From TMP-24 sp046348855 (GTDB taxonomy: Bacteria > Pseudomonadota > Alphaproteobacteria > Rhodobacterales > Rhodobacteraceae): a stretch of DNA of 64,000 nucleotides. The translations under genes and the position numbers were made by a program. The notes below the pieces were generated by a model that was given only the letters and a program-made list of their open reading frames with translations, ran no database searches and was not told the origin of the DNA. Shown here in pieces: positions 1 to 8,583 of this stretch. Numbering within the stretch: position 1 is the first letter of the stretch; every line of letters starts with the position of its first letter. The DNA lies in the NCBI GenBank assembly GCA_046348855.1, contig JAXMDK010000001.1:159107-223106 (forward strand). Direction: 5' to 3'.

Positions 1-6
1 GTCGGT

Positions 7-29
7 AAAAGGGGCCCGGATGGCCCCTT
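7..29 (-). terminator. Rho-independent terminator of the COX1-like gene
   Basis: Read on the minus strand, an 8-bp perfect stem (AAGGGGCC with GGCCCCTT) with a 5-base loop is followed directly by a run of T. It lies 16 bases past the stop codon of the gene at 45-434. This is the clearest intrinsic terminator seen in the window. Confidence 0.8.
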
Positions 30-44
30 CCTGTGCCGCCTCCT

Positions 45-434
45 TTAGCCCTGTGGCGGGTGGGCGTGGCGGAACATGTTCCAGGCAAAGCACAAGACCC
101 CGACAAGAATCGCCAGTTCGGCGAGCGGTGCCAGCGGCACCATCTGGGCCTCGGTCAGCCGGCCCGAGAACAACAGCACCAGCAGCACCGCCAGCACCAG
201 CGCCCCCACCTGGTGCAGCCAGAAGTGAACCTGGGCCAGGCGACTGGTGCCGGCGGCCGGGATCAGCCAGTAGGCCATGCCGAACAGCATCATCACCGCA
301 AAGCCCAGGAGGTTGATATGCGCATGGGCGGGCGCCAGCGTATGGTCGTCCGACGCTCCCATGTAGATCCCGATCAGAACCCCGGCGATCAGGTAAAGCG
401 GACCGATAACAAGAAAACCGCGCGCTACGTTCAT
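45..434 (-). CDS. Small COX1-like membrane protein
   Basis: 129-residue, four-helix integral membrane protein. Hydrophobic segments lie near residues 5-26, 41-62, 68-90 and 105-121. Histidines sit at helix ends (HAH near 37-39, HFWLH near 70-74), in the style of haem-binding helices of cytochrome oxidase or NO reductase subunit I, but the protein is only about a quarter of the size of a true subunit I. Proteins of this kind are usually annotated as cytochrome oxidase subunit I-like and are often found near nitrosative-stress or respiratory genes; here the neighbour is rimO. The gene has its own terminator and a palindrome upstream. Haem binding is inference only. Confidence 0.7.
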   Translation of the reverse strand: MNVARGFLVIGPLYLIAGVLIGIYMGASDDHTLAPAHAHINLLGFAVMMLFGMAYWLIPAAGTSRLAQVHFWLHQVGALVLAVLLVLLFSGRLTEAQMVPLAPLAELAILVGVLCFAWNMFRHAHPPQG

Positions 435-500
435 GTCACTGTTTCCCGTGTGACGCAGGACGGATTGCCTGCCGGGAAAGGATAGCAGGCGGCGCGCTTC

Positions 501-512
501 ATTTGTGCAAAT
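501..512. promoter_or_regulatory. Palindrome ATTTG-TG-CAAAT upstream of the COX1-like gene
   Basis: Five-base arms in perfect inverted repeat around two bases, 67 bases upstream of the start codon of the small respiratory-type gene and just after rimO. Dyads of this shape are typical operators for Crp/FNR-type regulators (FNR, Dnr, NnrR), although the arms do not match the canonical FNR box exactly. The regulator is not identifiable from the sequence. Confidence 0.35.
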
Positions 513-521
513 ACGGTCGCT

Positions 522-1907
522 TCAGGCGACGCGGCCCCACAGATCGTAGTCGTTGGCCTCTTCGACGGTGACGGTGACGATGTCGCCGGTGGACAGCCCG
601 TCGAAATCCTCGTCGATGAACAGGTTCCCGTCGATTTCCGGCGCATCGGCCTTGGTGCGGCAGGTGGCGCCGTCCTCGTCCATCTCGTCGACGATCACCT
701 CGATCCGGCGGCCGACCTTGGCCGCCAGCTTGGCCTCGGAAATGGCCTGGGCCTTTTCCATGAACCGCTCCCAGCGGTCCTGCTTGACCGCGTCGGGCAC
801 ATGGTCCGGCAGGTCGTTCGACCGTGCGCCCTTGACGTTTTCATACTGGAAGCAGCCGACGCGATCGAGTTGCGCCTCGTCCAGCCAGTCCAGCAGCGTC
901 TGGAACTCCGACTCGGTCTCGCCGGGATAGCCGACGATGAAGGTCGAGCGCAGCGCGATCTCGGGGCAGATCGCCCGCCAGGCGGCGATCTCGTCCAGCG
1001 TTTTCGCCGCCGCCGCCGGCCGCGCCATGCGCCGCAAGACCTCGGGGTGGGCATGCTGGAAGGGAATGTCGAGATAGGGCAGCACCAGCCCCTCGGCCAT
1101 CAGTGGCACCAGGTCGCGGACATGGGGGTAGGGGTAGACATAATGCAGCCGGACCCAAGCCCCGAGCGATCCGAGGTCGCGGGCCAGGTCGGTGATATGG
1201 GCGCGATGCTCGCGGCCATCGCGCCCGGCGCTGGTGGCATGTTTCAGGTCGACCCCATAGGCCGAAGTGTCCTGGCTGATGACCAGAAGTTCGCGCACCC
1301 CGGCCTCGACCAGCTTTTCAGCCTCGCGCAGCACCGCGTGCGCCGGTCGGCTGACCAGCCTGCCGCGCATGTCTGGGATGATGCAGAACTTGCACTTGTG
1401 GTTGCAACCTTCGGAAATCTTTAGATAAGAATAGTGCCTTGGCGTCAGTTTGACCCCGGTGGCCGGCAGAAGGTCGACGAACGGATCGGGCGATGGCGGC
1501 ACCGCCCGGTGAACCGCATCCAGCACCGCCTCGTACTGCTGCGGGCCGGTGACGGCCAGCACCTGCGGATGCGCCCCGGTGATGAACTCGGGCTCGGCGC
1601 CCAGGCAGCCGGTCACGATCACCCGGCCATTCTCGGCCAGCGCCTCGCCGATCGCCTCCAGGCTTTCCGCCTTGGCGGTGTCGAGGAAGCCGCAGGTATT
1701 GACGATCACCGCCTCGGCCCCGCGATAGTCGGGGCTGATCTGATAGCCCTCGGCGCGGAGCCGGGTCAGGATGCGCTCGCTGTCCACCAGCGCCTTCGGG
1801 CAGCCGAGCGAGACCATGCCGATGGTCGGCTGGCCGTCGCGGCGGTCGGCGTCGAAAACCGGGCGCGGCGCGAGATCGGGGCGCAGGTTCGGGGGGTTCT
1901 GGCTCAT
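522..1907 (-). CDS. rimO: Ribosomal protein uS12 methylthiotransferase RimO
   Basis: Radical-SAM enzyme that adds a methylthio group to the conserved aspartate of ribosomal protein S12. With the ATG at 1907 the protein has 461 residues. The N-terminal domain carries three cluster cysteines (about 36, 72 and 101), the radical-SAM motif CxxxCxxC is at 168-175, and a TRAM domain ends the protein. A GTG further upstream (1961) would add 18 residues with no family resemblance, while the ATG is preceded by a purine-rich GGTGGACAGG. It is transcribed away from gcrA's terminator and towards the COX1-like gene. Confidence 0.95.
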   Translation of the reverse strand: MSQNPPNLRPDLAPRPVFDADRRDGQPTIGMVSLGCPKALVDSERILTRLRAEGYQISPDYRGAEAVIVNTCGFLDTAKAESLEAIGEALAENGRVIVTGCLGAEPEFITGAHPQVLAVTGPQQYEAVLDAVHRAVPPSPDPFVDLLPATGVKLTPRHYSYLKISEGCNHKCKFCIIPDMRGRLVSRPAHAVLREAEKLVEAGVRELLVISQDTSAYGVDLKHATSAGRDGREHRAHITDLARDLGSLGAWVRLHYVYPYPHVRDLVPLMAEGLVLPYLDIPFQHAHPEVLRRMARPAAAAKTLDEIAAWRAICPEIALRSTFIVGYPGETESEFQTLLDWLDEAQLDRVGCFQYENVKGARSNDLPDHVPDAVKQDRWERFMEKAQAISEAKLAAKVGRRIEVIVDEMDEDGATCRTKADAPEIDGNLFIDEDFDGLSTGDIVTVTVEEANDYDLWGRVA

Positions 1908-1975
1908 CCTGTCCACCTTCAAAGGCCGAAGGGCAGCCGCCTCCTGCCGCTGCCCTTTCACTCTGGTCCAATATA

Positions 1976-1992
1976 CCGGGGTCGCGCCCCGG
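1976..1992 (-). terminator. Probable terminator of gcrA
   Basis: A 6-bp perfect CCGGGG/CCCCGG stem with a 5-base loop lies just past the gcrA stop. On the minus strand it is followed by TATATT. The stem is short but GC-only and well placed between gcrA and rimO. Confidence 0.45.
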
Positions 1993-1998
1993 GCCGCC

Positions 1999-2610
1999 CT
2001 AGCGACGCCGGTCGCGGCGCGCGCTCATCGGCTGGAAGGCGACGCCGACATGGGCCTCGCAATAGGGCTTGCCCTGCTGGCTCGGCAGGCCGCAGAACCA
2101 GAAATCGTCGGTCGCCGGGTCGCCGATCGGCCATTTGCAGGTGCGTTCGGTCAGTTCCATCAGCGGAATGCGGCGGGCGCGCTTCTCGACCTCGCGCACC
2201 GAGGCCAGCGCCTCGGCGGAAATCTCTCCGGCCGAGGGTTGCGGCGGCAGCGGCTGGCCGGCCGGGATGATCTGCTTGCGCATCGGCGCGGGGCTGGCGG
2301 CGGCTCCGTCCGGGCGCGCGGGCGCCGGTCGCGGCTCGGGCCGTGGCGCGGCGGCGGCCGCAGCCGGGCGGGGCGGGGCCTCGGCGCGAGGCGCGGCTTC
2401 AGGCTCGGCGGCCCGCGTCTCCGTCTCGCGCTGTTCCTTGACCTCGGGCTGCCCCGGCGCGCCCACGCGGTTGGACAGGCCCAGCCGGTGCACCTTGCCG
2501 ATCACCGCATTGCGGGTGACCGAGCCCAGTTCCTTCGCGATCTGGGATGCCGACTGGCCCTCGGACCACATCTTCTTCACCAATTCGACGCGCTCGTCGG
2601 TCCAGGACAT
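1999..2610 (-). CDS. gcrA: GcrA cell-cycle regulator
   Basis: Alphaproteobacterial transcription regulator that binds sigma-70 holoenzyme and methylated GANTC-containing promoters. The ATG at 2610 gives 203 residues beginning MSWTDERVELVKKMW, the hallmark GcrA N-terminus, followed by a helix-turn-helix ending near residue 45. A long Ala/Pro/Arg-rich linker (about 50-130) precedes a C-terminal domain with CKWPIGDP and FCGLPSQQGKPYC. An upstream start at 2637 adds nine unconserved residues. This family is nearly restricted to Alphaproteobacteria and is one reason for the taxonomic call. Confidence 0.95.
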   Translation of the reverse strand: MSWTDERVELVKKMWSEGQSASQIAKELGSVTRNAVIGKVHRLGLSNRVGAPGQPEVKEQRETETRAAEPEAAPRAEAPPRPAAAAAAPRPEPRPAPARPDGAAASPAPMRKQIIPAGQPLPPQPSAGEISAEALASVREVEKRARRIPLMELTERTCKWPIGDPATDDFWFCGLPSQQGKPYCEAHVGVAFQPMSARRDRRR

Positions 2611-2990
2611 CGCCACCCTCGGTTTGCCGCAAACCACCGCTCCGGGGCCAGTCGCCCGGCCCTGCAGGTCCGCATTCTGATCGGCCCCATTCTAGCGGGG
2701 ACGAACCGAGATACAAGCAACGCGCCCGGAATTCAAGCGCCGGCGCTGTGGCAACACCCGCCTCTCGGCGGGTTCCGCACCGACAAGTGCGCCATTTACA
2801 ACGGCCCGCCGGTCGGCTAGGCAGGCGGAATGATCGCCCGGACCGCCCTCATCGCCCGTCCCCGACGCCGTCGCTTCTGACGCGAACGATCAGCCGTGGC
2901 CCCGGCCACACTCCCTTCCGCCCCGCTCAGTCACGTTGACACGATCCGCCGCCTTTGGCACGGATTGGCCTCTGCCCCCGGAGTTCGCCC
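2611..2990. promoter_or_regulatory. Divergent intergenic region between gcrA and argD
   Basis: About 380 bases with no supportable gene. It must hold the promoters for gcrA (leftward) and argD (rightward). A TTGACA hexamer lies at 2936-2941, 50 bases before the argD start, but no convincing -10 element follows at the usual distance. No repeat or RNA structure was recognised. Confidence 0.4.
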
Positions 2991-4166
2991 ATGATCCCTT
3001 CGATCCTTCCGACCTACAACCGCGCCCCCCTTGCCTTCGAACGCGGCGAAGGCTCGTGGCTGATCGCCACCGACGGCAGCCGCTATCTCGACCTCGGGGC
3101 GGGAATTGCGGTCAATGCGCTGGGCCATGCCAATCCCGACCTGGTCGCGGCGCTGACCCAGCAGGCGGCGAAGGTCTGGCATGTGTCGAACCTCTACGAC
3201 ATTCCCGAACAGCGGCGGCTGGCCGACCTGCTGGTCGCCCATACCTTCGCCGATACGGTGTTCTTCACCAACTCGGGCACCGAGGCGGCGGAACTGGCCA
3301 TCAAGATGGCCCGCAAGTACTGGAGCGAACAGCCCGAGCCGCGCACCGAGATCCTGACCTTCGAAGGCGCCTTCCACGGCCGCTCGACCGGGGCGATCGC
3401 GGCGGCGGGTTCGGAAAAGATGGTCAAGGGCTTCGGGCCGCTGATGCCCGGATTTCGGCAACTGCCCTGGGGCGACATGGCCGCGCTCGAGGCCGCGATC
3501 GGCCCGCAGACCTGCGCGGTGATGCTCGAACCGATCCAGGGCGAGGGCGGTATCCGCGCCCTGCCGGACGCCGACCTGCGGCGCATCCGCGAACTCTGCG
3601 ACCGGACCGGCGCGCTGCTGATCCTCGACGAGGTGCAATGCGGCATGGGCCGCACCGGGCGGCTCTTCGCCCATGAATGGGCCGGGATCGCCCCCGACAT
3701 CCTGATGGTCGCCAAGGGCATCGGCGGCGGCTTCCCGCTGGGCGCGGTGCTGGCCAGTGAAAAGGCCGCCGCGGCGATGGTCGCCGGCACTCACGGCTCG
3801 ACCTACGGCGGCAATCCCCTGGCCTGCGCCGTGGGCGCCCGCGTCACCGAGATCATCGCCGATCCGGCCTTTCTGGCCGAGGTCGGCCGCAAGTCCGGCC
3901 TCTTCCGCCAAAGGCTCGAGGCGCTGGCCGCCGCCCATCCCCACATCATCGACAGCGTGCGCGGCCAGGGCCTGATCCTCGGGCTGAAGCTGAAGATCGC
4001 GCCGGCCGATCTGGTCAAGGCCGGCTACGCCGAACATCTGCTGACGGTGCCGGCCGCCGACACTACCCTGCGGCTCCTGCCGCCCCTGACCATCAGCGAC
4101 GCCGAGATCGCCGAGGCGGTCGACCGGCTCGACCGCGCCGCCACCGCGCTGGAAAGGGCCGGCTGA
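2991..4166 (+). CDS. argD: Acetylornithine aminotransferase ArgD
   Basis: PLP enzyme of arginine biosynthesis (N-acetylornithine with 2-oxoglutarate), possibly also succinyldiaminopimelate aminotransferase in lysine synthesis. 391 residues from the ATG at 2991, which has GGAG upstream; an extension to 2955 is not family-like. Class-III aminotransferase landmarks: NSGTEA (phosphate pocket), LDEVQCGMGRTG and the Schiff-base lysine K242 in AKGIGGGFP. It is followed after 125 bases by argF on the same strand, the usual argD-argF arrangement in Rhodobacterales. Confidence 0.96.
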   Translation: MIPSILPTYNRAPLAFERGEGSWLIATDGSRYLDLGAGIAVNALGHANPDLVAALTQQAAKVWHVSNLYDIPEQRRLADLLVAHTFADTVFFTNSGTEAAELAIKMARKYWSEQPEPRTEILTFEGAFHGRSTGAIAAAGSEKMVKGFGPLMPGFRQLPWGDMAALEAAIGPQTCAVMLEPIQGEGGIRALPDADLRRIRELCDRTGALLILDEVQCGMGRTGRLFAHEWAGIAPDILMVAKGIGGGFPLGAVLASEKAAAAMVAGTHGSTYGGNPLACAVGARVTEIIADPAFLAEVGRKSGLFRQRLEALAAAHPHIIDSVRGQGLILGLKLKIAPADLVKAGYAEHLLTVPAADTTLRLLPPLTISDAEIAEAVDRLDRAATALERAG

Positions 4167-4291
4167 CATGACCGCGCCCCGCCGCCGCCGACGAAACCGC
4201 TGACCCGCGCCGCCCTTCTTCCGTTTGCAAATATCCTCGGGGGGACCGGGGGGCAGACAGCCCCCCGGCCTTGCCGGAAAGGAAAGCCGCC

Positions 4292-5218
4292 ATGAACCAT
4301 TTCCTCGACATCCACACCACCGCGCCGCAGGACCTGCGCGCCATGATCGACCAGGCCCGCGCCATGAAGGATGCCCGCAGCGGCCTTCCCAAGGGCATGC
4401 CCGACGCCGAAACGCCGCTCGCCGGCCGCATGGTCGCGCTGATCTTCGAAAAGCCCTCGACCCGCACCCGCATCTCGTTCGACGTCGGCACCCGCCAGAT
4501 GGGCGGCGAGGTCATGGTCCTGTCGGGCAAGGACATGCAGCTCGGCCACGGCGAATCGATCGCCGACACGGCGCGGGTGCTGTCGCGCTATGTCGATCTC
4601 ATCATGCTTCGGACCTTCGAGGAGGCGACGCTGCTCGAGATGGCCGAACATGCGACGGTGCCGGTCATCAACGGCCTGACCGACGCGAGCCATCCCTGCC
4701 AGATCATGGCCGACATCGTCACCTACGAGGAACATCGCGGCGGGGTGGCCGGGCGCAAGTTCGTCTGGTCGGGCGACGGCAACAATGTCTGCACCTCTTG
4801 GCTGCACGCCGCCGGCCAGTTCGGCTTCGACCTCACCTTCACCGGCCCCGAGACGCTCGACCCCAACCCGCGGGCGGTCGAGTTCGCCCGGGCCAAGGGC
4901 CGCCGGGTCGAGATCGTCCGCGATCCGCTGGCCGCCGCCGCCGGAGCCGACGCGATCGTCACCGATACCTGGGTCAGCATGCATGATCCCGAAAGCGCCC
5001 GCGAACGCCGCCACAACCAGCTGCGCCCCTACCAGGTCGACGAGACGATGATGGCGCGGGGCAAGCCCGACGCCCTGTTCATGCACTGCCTGCCCGCCCA
5101 CCGCAACGAAGAGGCGACCAGCACGGTGATGGACGGGCCGCAGTCGGTGATCTTCGACGAAAGCGAAAACCGGCTGCACGCGCAAAAGGCGATCCTGCGC
5201 TATTGCCTGGGGGTGTGA
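4292..5218 (+). CDS. argF: Ornithine carbamoyltransferase ArgF
   Basis: Converts ornithine and carbamoyl phosphate to citrulline. 308 residues. The carbamoyl-phosphate motif STRTR sits in EKPSTRTRISFDVG, the ornithine-side HPCQIMAD is present, and the catalytic-loop motif HCLPAHR is near residue 265. The ATG at 4292 follows a strong GGAAAGGAAAG; a TTG seven codons upstream is less likely. Located 125 bases behind argD, so the two arginine steps are probably co-expressed. Confidence 0.97.
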   Translation: MNHFLDIHTTAPQDLRAMIDQARAMKDARSGLPKGMPDAETPLAGRMVALIFEKPSTRTRISFDVGTRQMGGEVMVLSGKDMQLGHGESIADTARVLSRYVDLIMLRTFEEATLLEMAEHATVPVINGLTDASHPCQIMADIVTYEEHRGGVAGRKFVWSGDGNNVCTSWLHAAGQFGFDLTFTGPETLDPNPRAVEFARAKGRRVEIVRDPLAAAAGADAIVTDTWVSMHDPESARERRHNQLRPYQVDETMMARGKPDALFMHCLPAHRNEEATSTVMDGPQSVIFDESENRLHAQKAILRYCLGV

Positions 5219-5302
5219 CGGCCCCCGCGGCCCCGGCGCGGCCCCTTCCGCTTTGCCCCGCGCCGGCATAGGGTCGCGCCAGGAAACCGACAGGAGACTC
5301 TC

Positions 5303-5797
5303 ATGGCCCTCTACGACGAATTCGTCCCGCCGCTCAGCCACGCGCTGAAAGGCCTGTCCGCCATCCTCGCCAAGGCCGAGGCTCATGCCGAGGCGAAGAA
5401 GATCGACCCGTCGGTGCTGCTGTCTGCGCGGCTCTATCCCGACATGTTCGCGTTCACGCGCCAGGTGCAGGTCGCCTGCGACCAGGCGCGGCGCGCCATC
5501 GCCCGGCTGAAGGGGCAGGAGCCCGAGTCGGTGCCCGACACCGAAACCACCTTCGCCGACCTGCGCGCCCGCATCGCCGGGACCGTCGCCGCGCTCGAGG
5601 CGGTCAAGCCCGGCGATTTCGACGGGGCGGAAGCGCGCACCATCACCTTCAAGGCCGGCCCGGCCGAGATGAGCTTCAAGGGCCTCGACTACATCCGCAG
5701 CTGGATCCTGCCGAACTTCTATTTCCACAAGACCGCCGCCTACGCGATCCTGCGTCACAACGGCGTCGAACTGGGCAAGGCGGATTTCCTGCGCTGA
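5303..5797 (+). CDS. DUF1993 family protein
   Basis: 164-residue soluble, mostly helical protein matching the DUF1993 family (LYPDMFAFTRQVQVACDQARR and the C-terminal WILPNFYFHKTAAYAILRHNG are the recognisable conserved blocks). The family has a DinB-like four-helix fold; biochemical role unknown. GGAG lies before the ATG. It follows argF by 84 bases on the same strand and may share its transcript, but no functional link is evident. It ends in a convergent junction with hrpB that is filled by a dispersed repeat. Confidence 0.85.
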   Translation: MALYDEFVPPLSHALKGLSAILAKAEAHAEAKKIDPSVLLSARLYPDMFAFTRQVQVACDQARRAIARLKGQEPESVPDTETTFADLRARIAGTVAALEAVKPGDFDGAEARTITFKAGPAEMSFKGLDYIRSWILPNFYFHKTAAYAILRHNGVELGKADFLR

Positions 5798-5828
5798 GCG
5801 GGGGAGCTGCCGGATCAATCGAAATCTG

Positions 5829-6117
5829 CAGCGATGACCGAGCGCGAGGCCATCGCCTCGCGCGTCACGCGCCCGGTTTCAGCCTGCCCTGGCCGTGCGC
5901 CAAGCGCACGGCCAGCCCCCGCCCTCCGGGTGGCGGGGGCTTCGCCCCCACCGGGCGGGTGCTGACCGTGCCCGCAGGTTCGGGAAGGCGGCCCCCCCTT
6001 GGCCCTTCCTCGCGTCAGGGCCAACGGACCGGGTGACGCGCCACCGGCGCGTCCCCTGATCGGTCCGGGAAGTGAAAACCGGCAGGCGATGCTTCGGATT
6101 GATCTGATCCTGCTTCA
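5829..6117. repeat. Dispersed intergenic repeat, copy 1
   Basis: Fills the 317-base convergent gap between the DUF1993 gene and hrpB. Fixed parts, shared with 40668-40885: a hairpin with stem GCGCGAGGC (5842-5850 with 5855-5863, loop CATC); a second hairpin GACGCGCC-ACC-GGCGCGTC (6035-6053) inside the longer ACCGGGTGACGCGCCACC; and a tail GCGATGCTTCGGATTGA followed by CTGATC (6087-6109) that reaches the hrpB stop codon. Sequence between these parts is GC-rich and less conserved. No gene was found in the gap. Confidence 0.75.
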
Positions 6118-8577
6118 GCTGCCCCGCGGCTTGGCGCGCAATGTCGGCTCGGCGGCGGTCGGGTCCTCGGGCCAGGGGTGGCGGGGATACTGGCCGCGCA
6201 TGTCCTTGCGCACGTCGGCATAGGAATTGGCCCAGAAGCCCGGCAGGTCCAGCGTCACCTGCACCGGGCGCTGCGCCGGCGACAAAAGCGTGATCCGCAG
6301 CGGCAGCCGCCGGGGGCCGATGGTCGGATGCTCGGCCACCCCGAACAGTTCCTGCAACCGCAGCGCGATCGCCGGATGGTCGCCGTCATAGTCGATCGGC
6401 ACCGCCCGGCCCAGGGGCGTGACGAACTGCGCCGGCGCCAGCCGGTCGACCAGCTGCAACTCGTCCCAGCTCAGCGCGCCCTTCAGCGCCTCGGTCAGGT
6501 CGAGCGCCCTCAGTTCCGCCTCGCTCCGCTTGCCGGAAAGGAAGGGCAGGAGCCAGTCGCCGGCGGTGGCGAGCAGCCCGTGGTCGGAAAAGTCCGGCAG
6601 GTCGGCGCCTTCGCGGCGCAACAGCTCGACCCGTGCGCGGAAGCGGCGGGCGGCGGGGCTCCAGGGCAGGCCGATCAGCCGGATTCCGTCCAGCGCCGCT
6701 TCGGCCAGCGCTTCGGGCGGGGCGTCGGGCCAGGGCCGGTCGGCCAGCACCAGCGCCCCGAACCGTTCCTGCCGGCGCGCCACCACCCTTCCGTCGCGCC
6801 GCGACCATTCGCAGACATTGCGCCAGCCGATCCGGTCGGCGTAAAGGCGGCGCAAGGCATCCTCGGACAGTTCGATCCCCTGCCGCAGCTTGGCTTCGCG
6901 CGGGTCGCCGTCCAGATCGGTGGCGACGATCAGGCGGGCGCGGCCCAAGGGGTCGCCGGCCGCGGCGATGGCGCCCTTGCCGCCCGACAGGACGAAGCGC
7001 GGGGCATCGCCCGACCGGCGCAGGCCGATGCGGTCGGGATAGGCCAGCGCGGCCATTTCGGCGGGGCCGTGGCCGCCGTCCGGCGTGCCGGCGACCAGCC
7101 GCGCCAGGCGCGCGGCCTCGGTCCGCACCCGCTGGGCGACGGCGCGATCCACCCGTTCGGGATGGTCGGCCTCGAACCCCCGGGGGTCGCGCACCGCCGC
7201 CAGCCGCAGCGCCAGATCGGCGGCCGCGCCGCGCAGGGGATCGCGCTCGGCCAGCAGCGCCGCCAGCAGCGCGGCACCCGGCCCGGCCACAGCCAGCATG
7301 TGCCCCAGCCGCGGATGCAGCGGCAGCGCCGCCAGCCGCCGTCCGTGCGCGGTGATCCGGCCGCCGGCGTCGAGCGCCCCGAGCCCCGCCAACAGCGCCC
7401 GCGCCTCGGCCAGCGCCGGGGCCGGGGGCGGGGTCAGGAAGGCGAGATCGGTCCCGTCCGACCCCCACAGCGCCAGTTCCAGCGCCAGCCCGGCCAGATC
7501 GGCGGCCTCGATCTCGGGCGGCGGAAAGGCGGCCAGCGCGCCCTCTTCGCCCTTGGTCCACAGCCGGTAGCAGACCCCCGGCGCCACCCGACCGGCGCGG
7601 CCGCGCCGCTGTTCGGCTTCGGCCCGCGTCACCCGTTCGGTCACCAGCCGCGCCATGCCCGAGGCCGGATCGAAGCGCGCCCGCCGCGCCCGGCCGCCAT
7701 CGACCACCACCCGCACATCCTCGATGGTCAGCGAGGTTTCGGCGATGGCCGTCGCCAGCACCACCTTGCGCCCCGATCCGGCGGCCCCGATCGCCGCCCG
7801 CTGCGCGGCAAAATCCATCGCCCCGTAAAGCGGACGCAGCACGCAGTCCGCAGGCAGGCGGCCGGACAAAAGCGCCTCGGTCCGCCGGATCTCGCCCTCG
7901 CCGGGCAGAAAGACCAGGACCCCGCCCTCGGTTTCCTCGACGGCCTGCGCCACCAGCCCGGCCATCGCGGTTTCCAGCCGGGTTCCGGCGGCGGTCGGGC
8001 GCGGCAGCCAGCGGGCTTCGACCGGGAAGGCCCGGCCTTCGGCGGTGATGACCGGCGCGCCGTCCAGCATCGCCGCCACCGGGCCGGCTTCGAGCGTCGC
8101 CGACATGACCACGATGGTAAGATCGGGACGCAGCGCACCCCGCACTTCCCAGCAGAGCGCCAGCCCCAGATCGGCATTCAGCGATCGTTCGTGGAATTCG
8201 TCAAAGATCACCGCCCCCACCCCCGCCAGTTCGGGGTCGGACTGGATCATCCTTGTCAGGATGCCTTCGGTCACCACCTCGATGCGGGTGCGCTGGCCGA
8301 CCTTTGCCTCGCCCCGGATCCGGTAGCCGACCGTTTCGCCCGCCGCTTCGCCCAGCGTCTCGGCCATCCGCTCGGCCGCCGCCCGCGCCGCCAGCCGCCG
8401 GGGTTCCAGCATCAGGATGCGGCCCGGCACCGCCCCGGATTCCAGCATCGCCAAGGGCACGCGGGTGGTCTTTCCGGCCCCCGGCGGCGCCTGCAGGACG
8501 GCGCGGCCGTGGCTGGCAAGGGCGTCCAGCAACGCGGGCAAAACGGCGTCGATCGGCAGGGCAGGGGCGCGGGTCAT
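6115..8577 (-). CDS. hrpB: ATP-dependent helicase HrpB
   Basis: 820-residue DEAH/DExH-type RNA helicase. Walker A GAGKT is at 33-37, motif II DEFH at 126-129, motif III SAT near 160, and QRRGRAGR (motif VI) follows. The HrpB-specific C-terminal domain fills the last 350 residues and includes a GERRLPLRITLLSPAQRPVQ-like segment. Length matches the family. The cellular role is poorly defined. Its stop codon abuts the conserved tail of the dispersed repeat. Confidence 0.95.
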   Translation of the reverse strand: MTRAPALPIDAVLPALLDALASHGRAVLQAPPGAGKTTRVPLAMLESGAVPGRILMLEPRRLAARAAAERMAETLGEAAGETVGYRIRGEAKVGQRTRIEVVTEGILTRMIQSDPELAGVGAVIFDEFHERSLNADLGLALCWEVRGALRPDLTIVVMSATLEAGPVAAMLDGAPVITAEGRAFPVEARWLPRPTAAGTRLETAMAGLVAQAVEETEGGVLVFLPGEGEIRRTEALLSGRLPADCVLRPLYGAMDFAAQRAAIGAAGSGRKVVLATAIAETSLTIEDVRVVVDGGRARRARFDPASGMARLVTERVTRAEAEQRRGRAGRVAPGVCYRLWTKGEEGALAAFPPPEIEAADLAGLALELALWGSDGTDLAFLTPPPAPALAEARALLAGLGALDAGGRITAHGRRLAALPLHPRLGHMLAVAGPGAALLAALLAERDPLRGAAADLALRLAAVRDPRGFEADHPERVDRAVAQRVRTEAARLARLVAGTPDGGHGPAEMAALAYPDRIGLRRSGDAPRFVLSGGKGAIAAAGDPLGRARLIVATDLDGDPREAKLRQGIELSEDALRRLYADRIGWRNVCEWSRRDGRVVARRQERFGALVLADRPWPDAPPEALAEAALDGIRLIGLPWSPAARRFRARVELLRREGADLPDFSDHGLLATAGDWLLPFLSGKRSEAELRALDLTEALKGALSWDELQLVDRLAPAQFVTPLGRAVPIDYDGDHPAIALRLQELFGVAEHPTIGPRRLPLRITLLSPAQRPVQVTLDLPGFWANSYADVRKDMRGQYPRHPWPEDPTAAEPTLRAKPRGS

Positions 8578-8583
8578 GGCCCC

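Noticed and set aside
2936..2941. TTGACA as a sigma-70 promoter for argD
   Set aside because: No good -10 hexamer lies 16-18 bases downstream; kept only as a remark in the gap entry.
4025..5818. Long minus-strand frame over argF and the DUF1993 gene
   Set aside because: Antisense to two well-supported genes, no recognisable domain.
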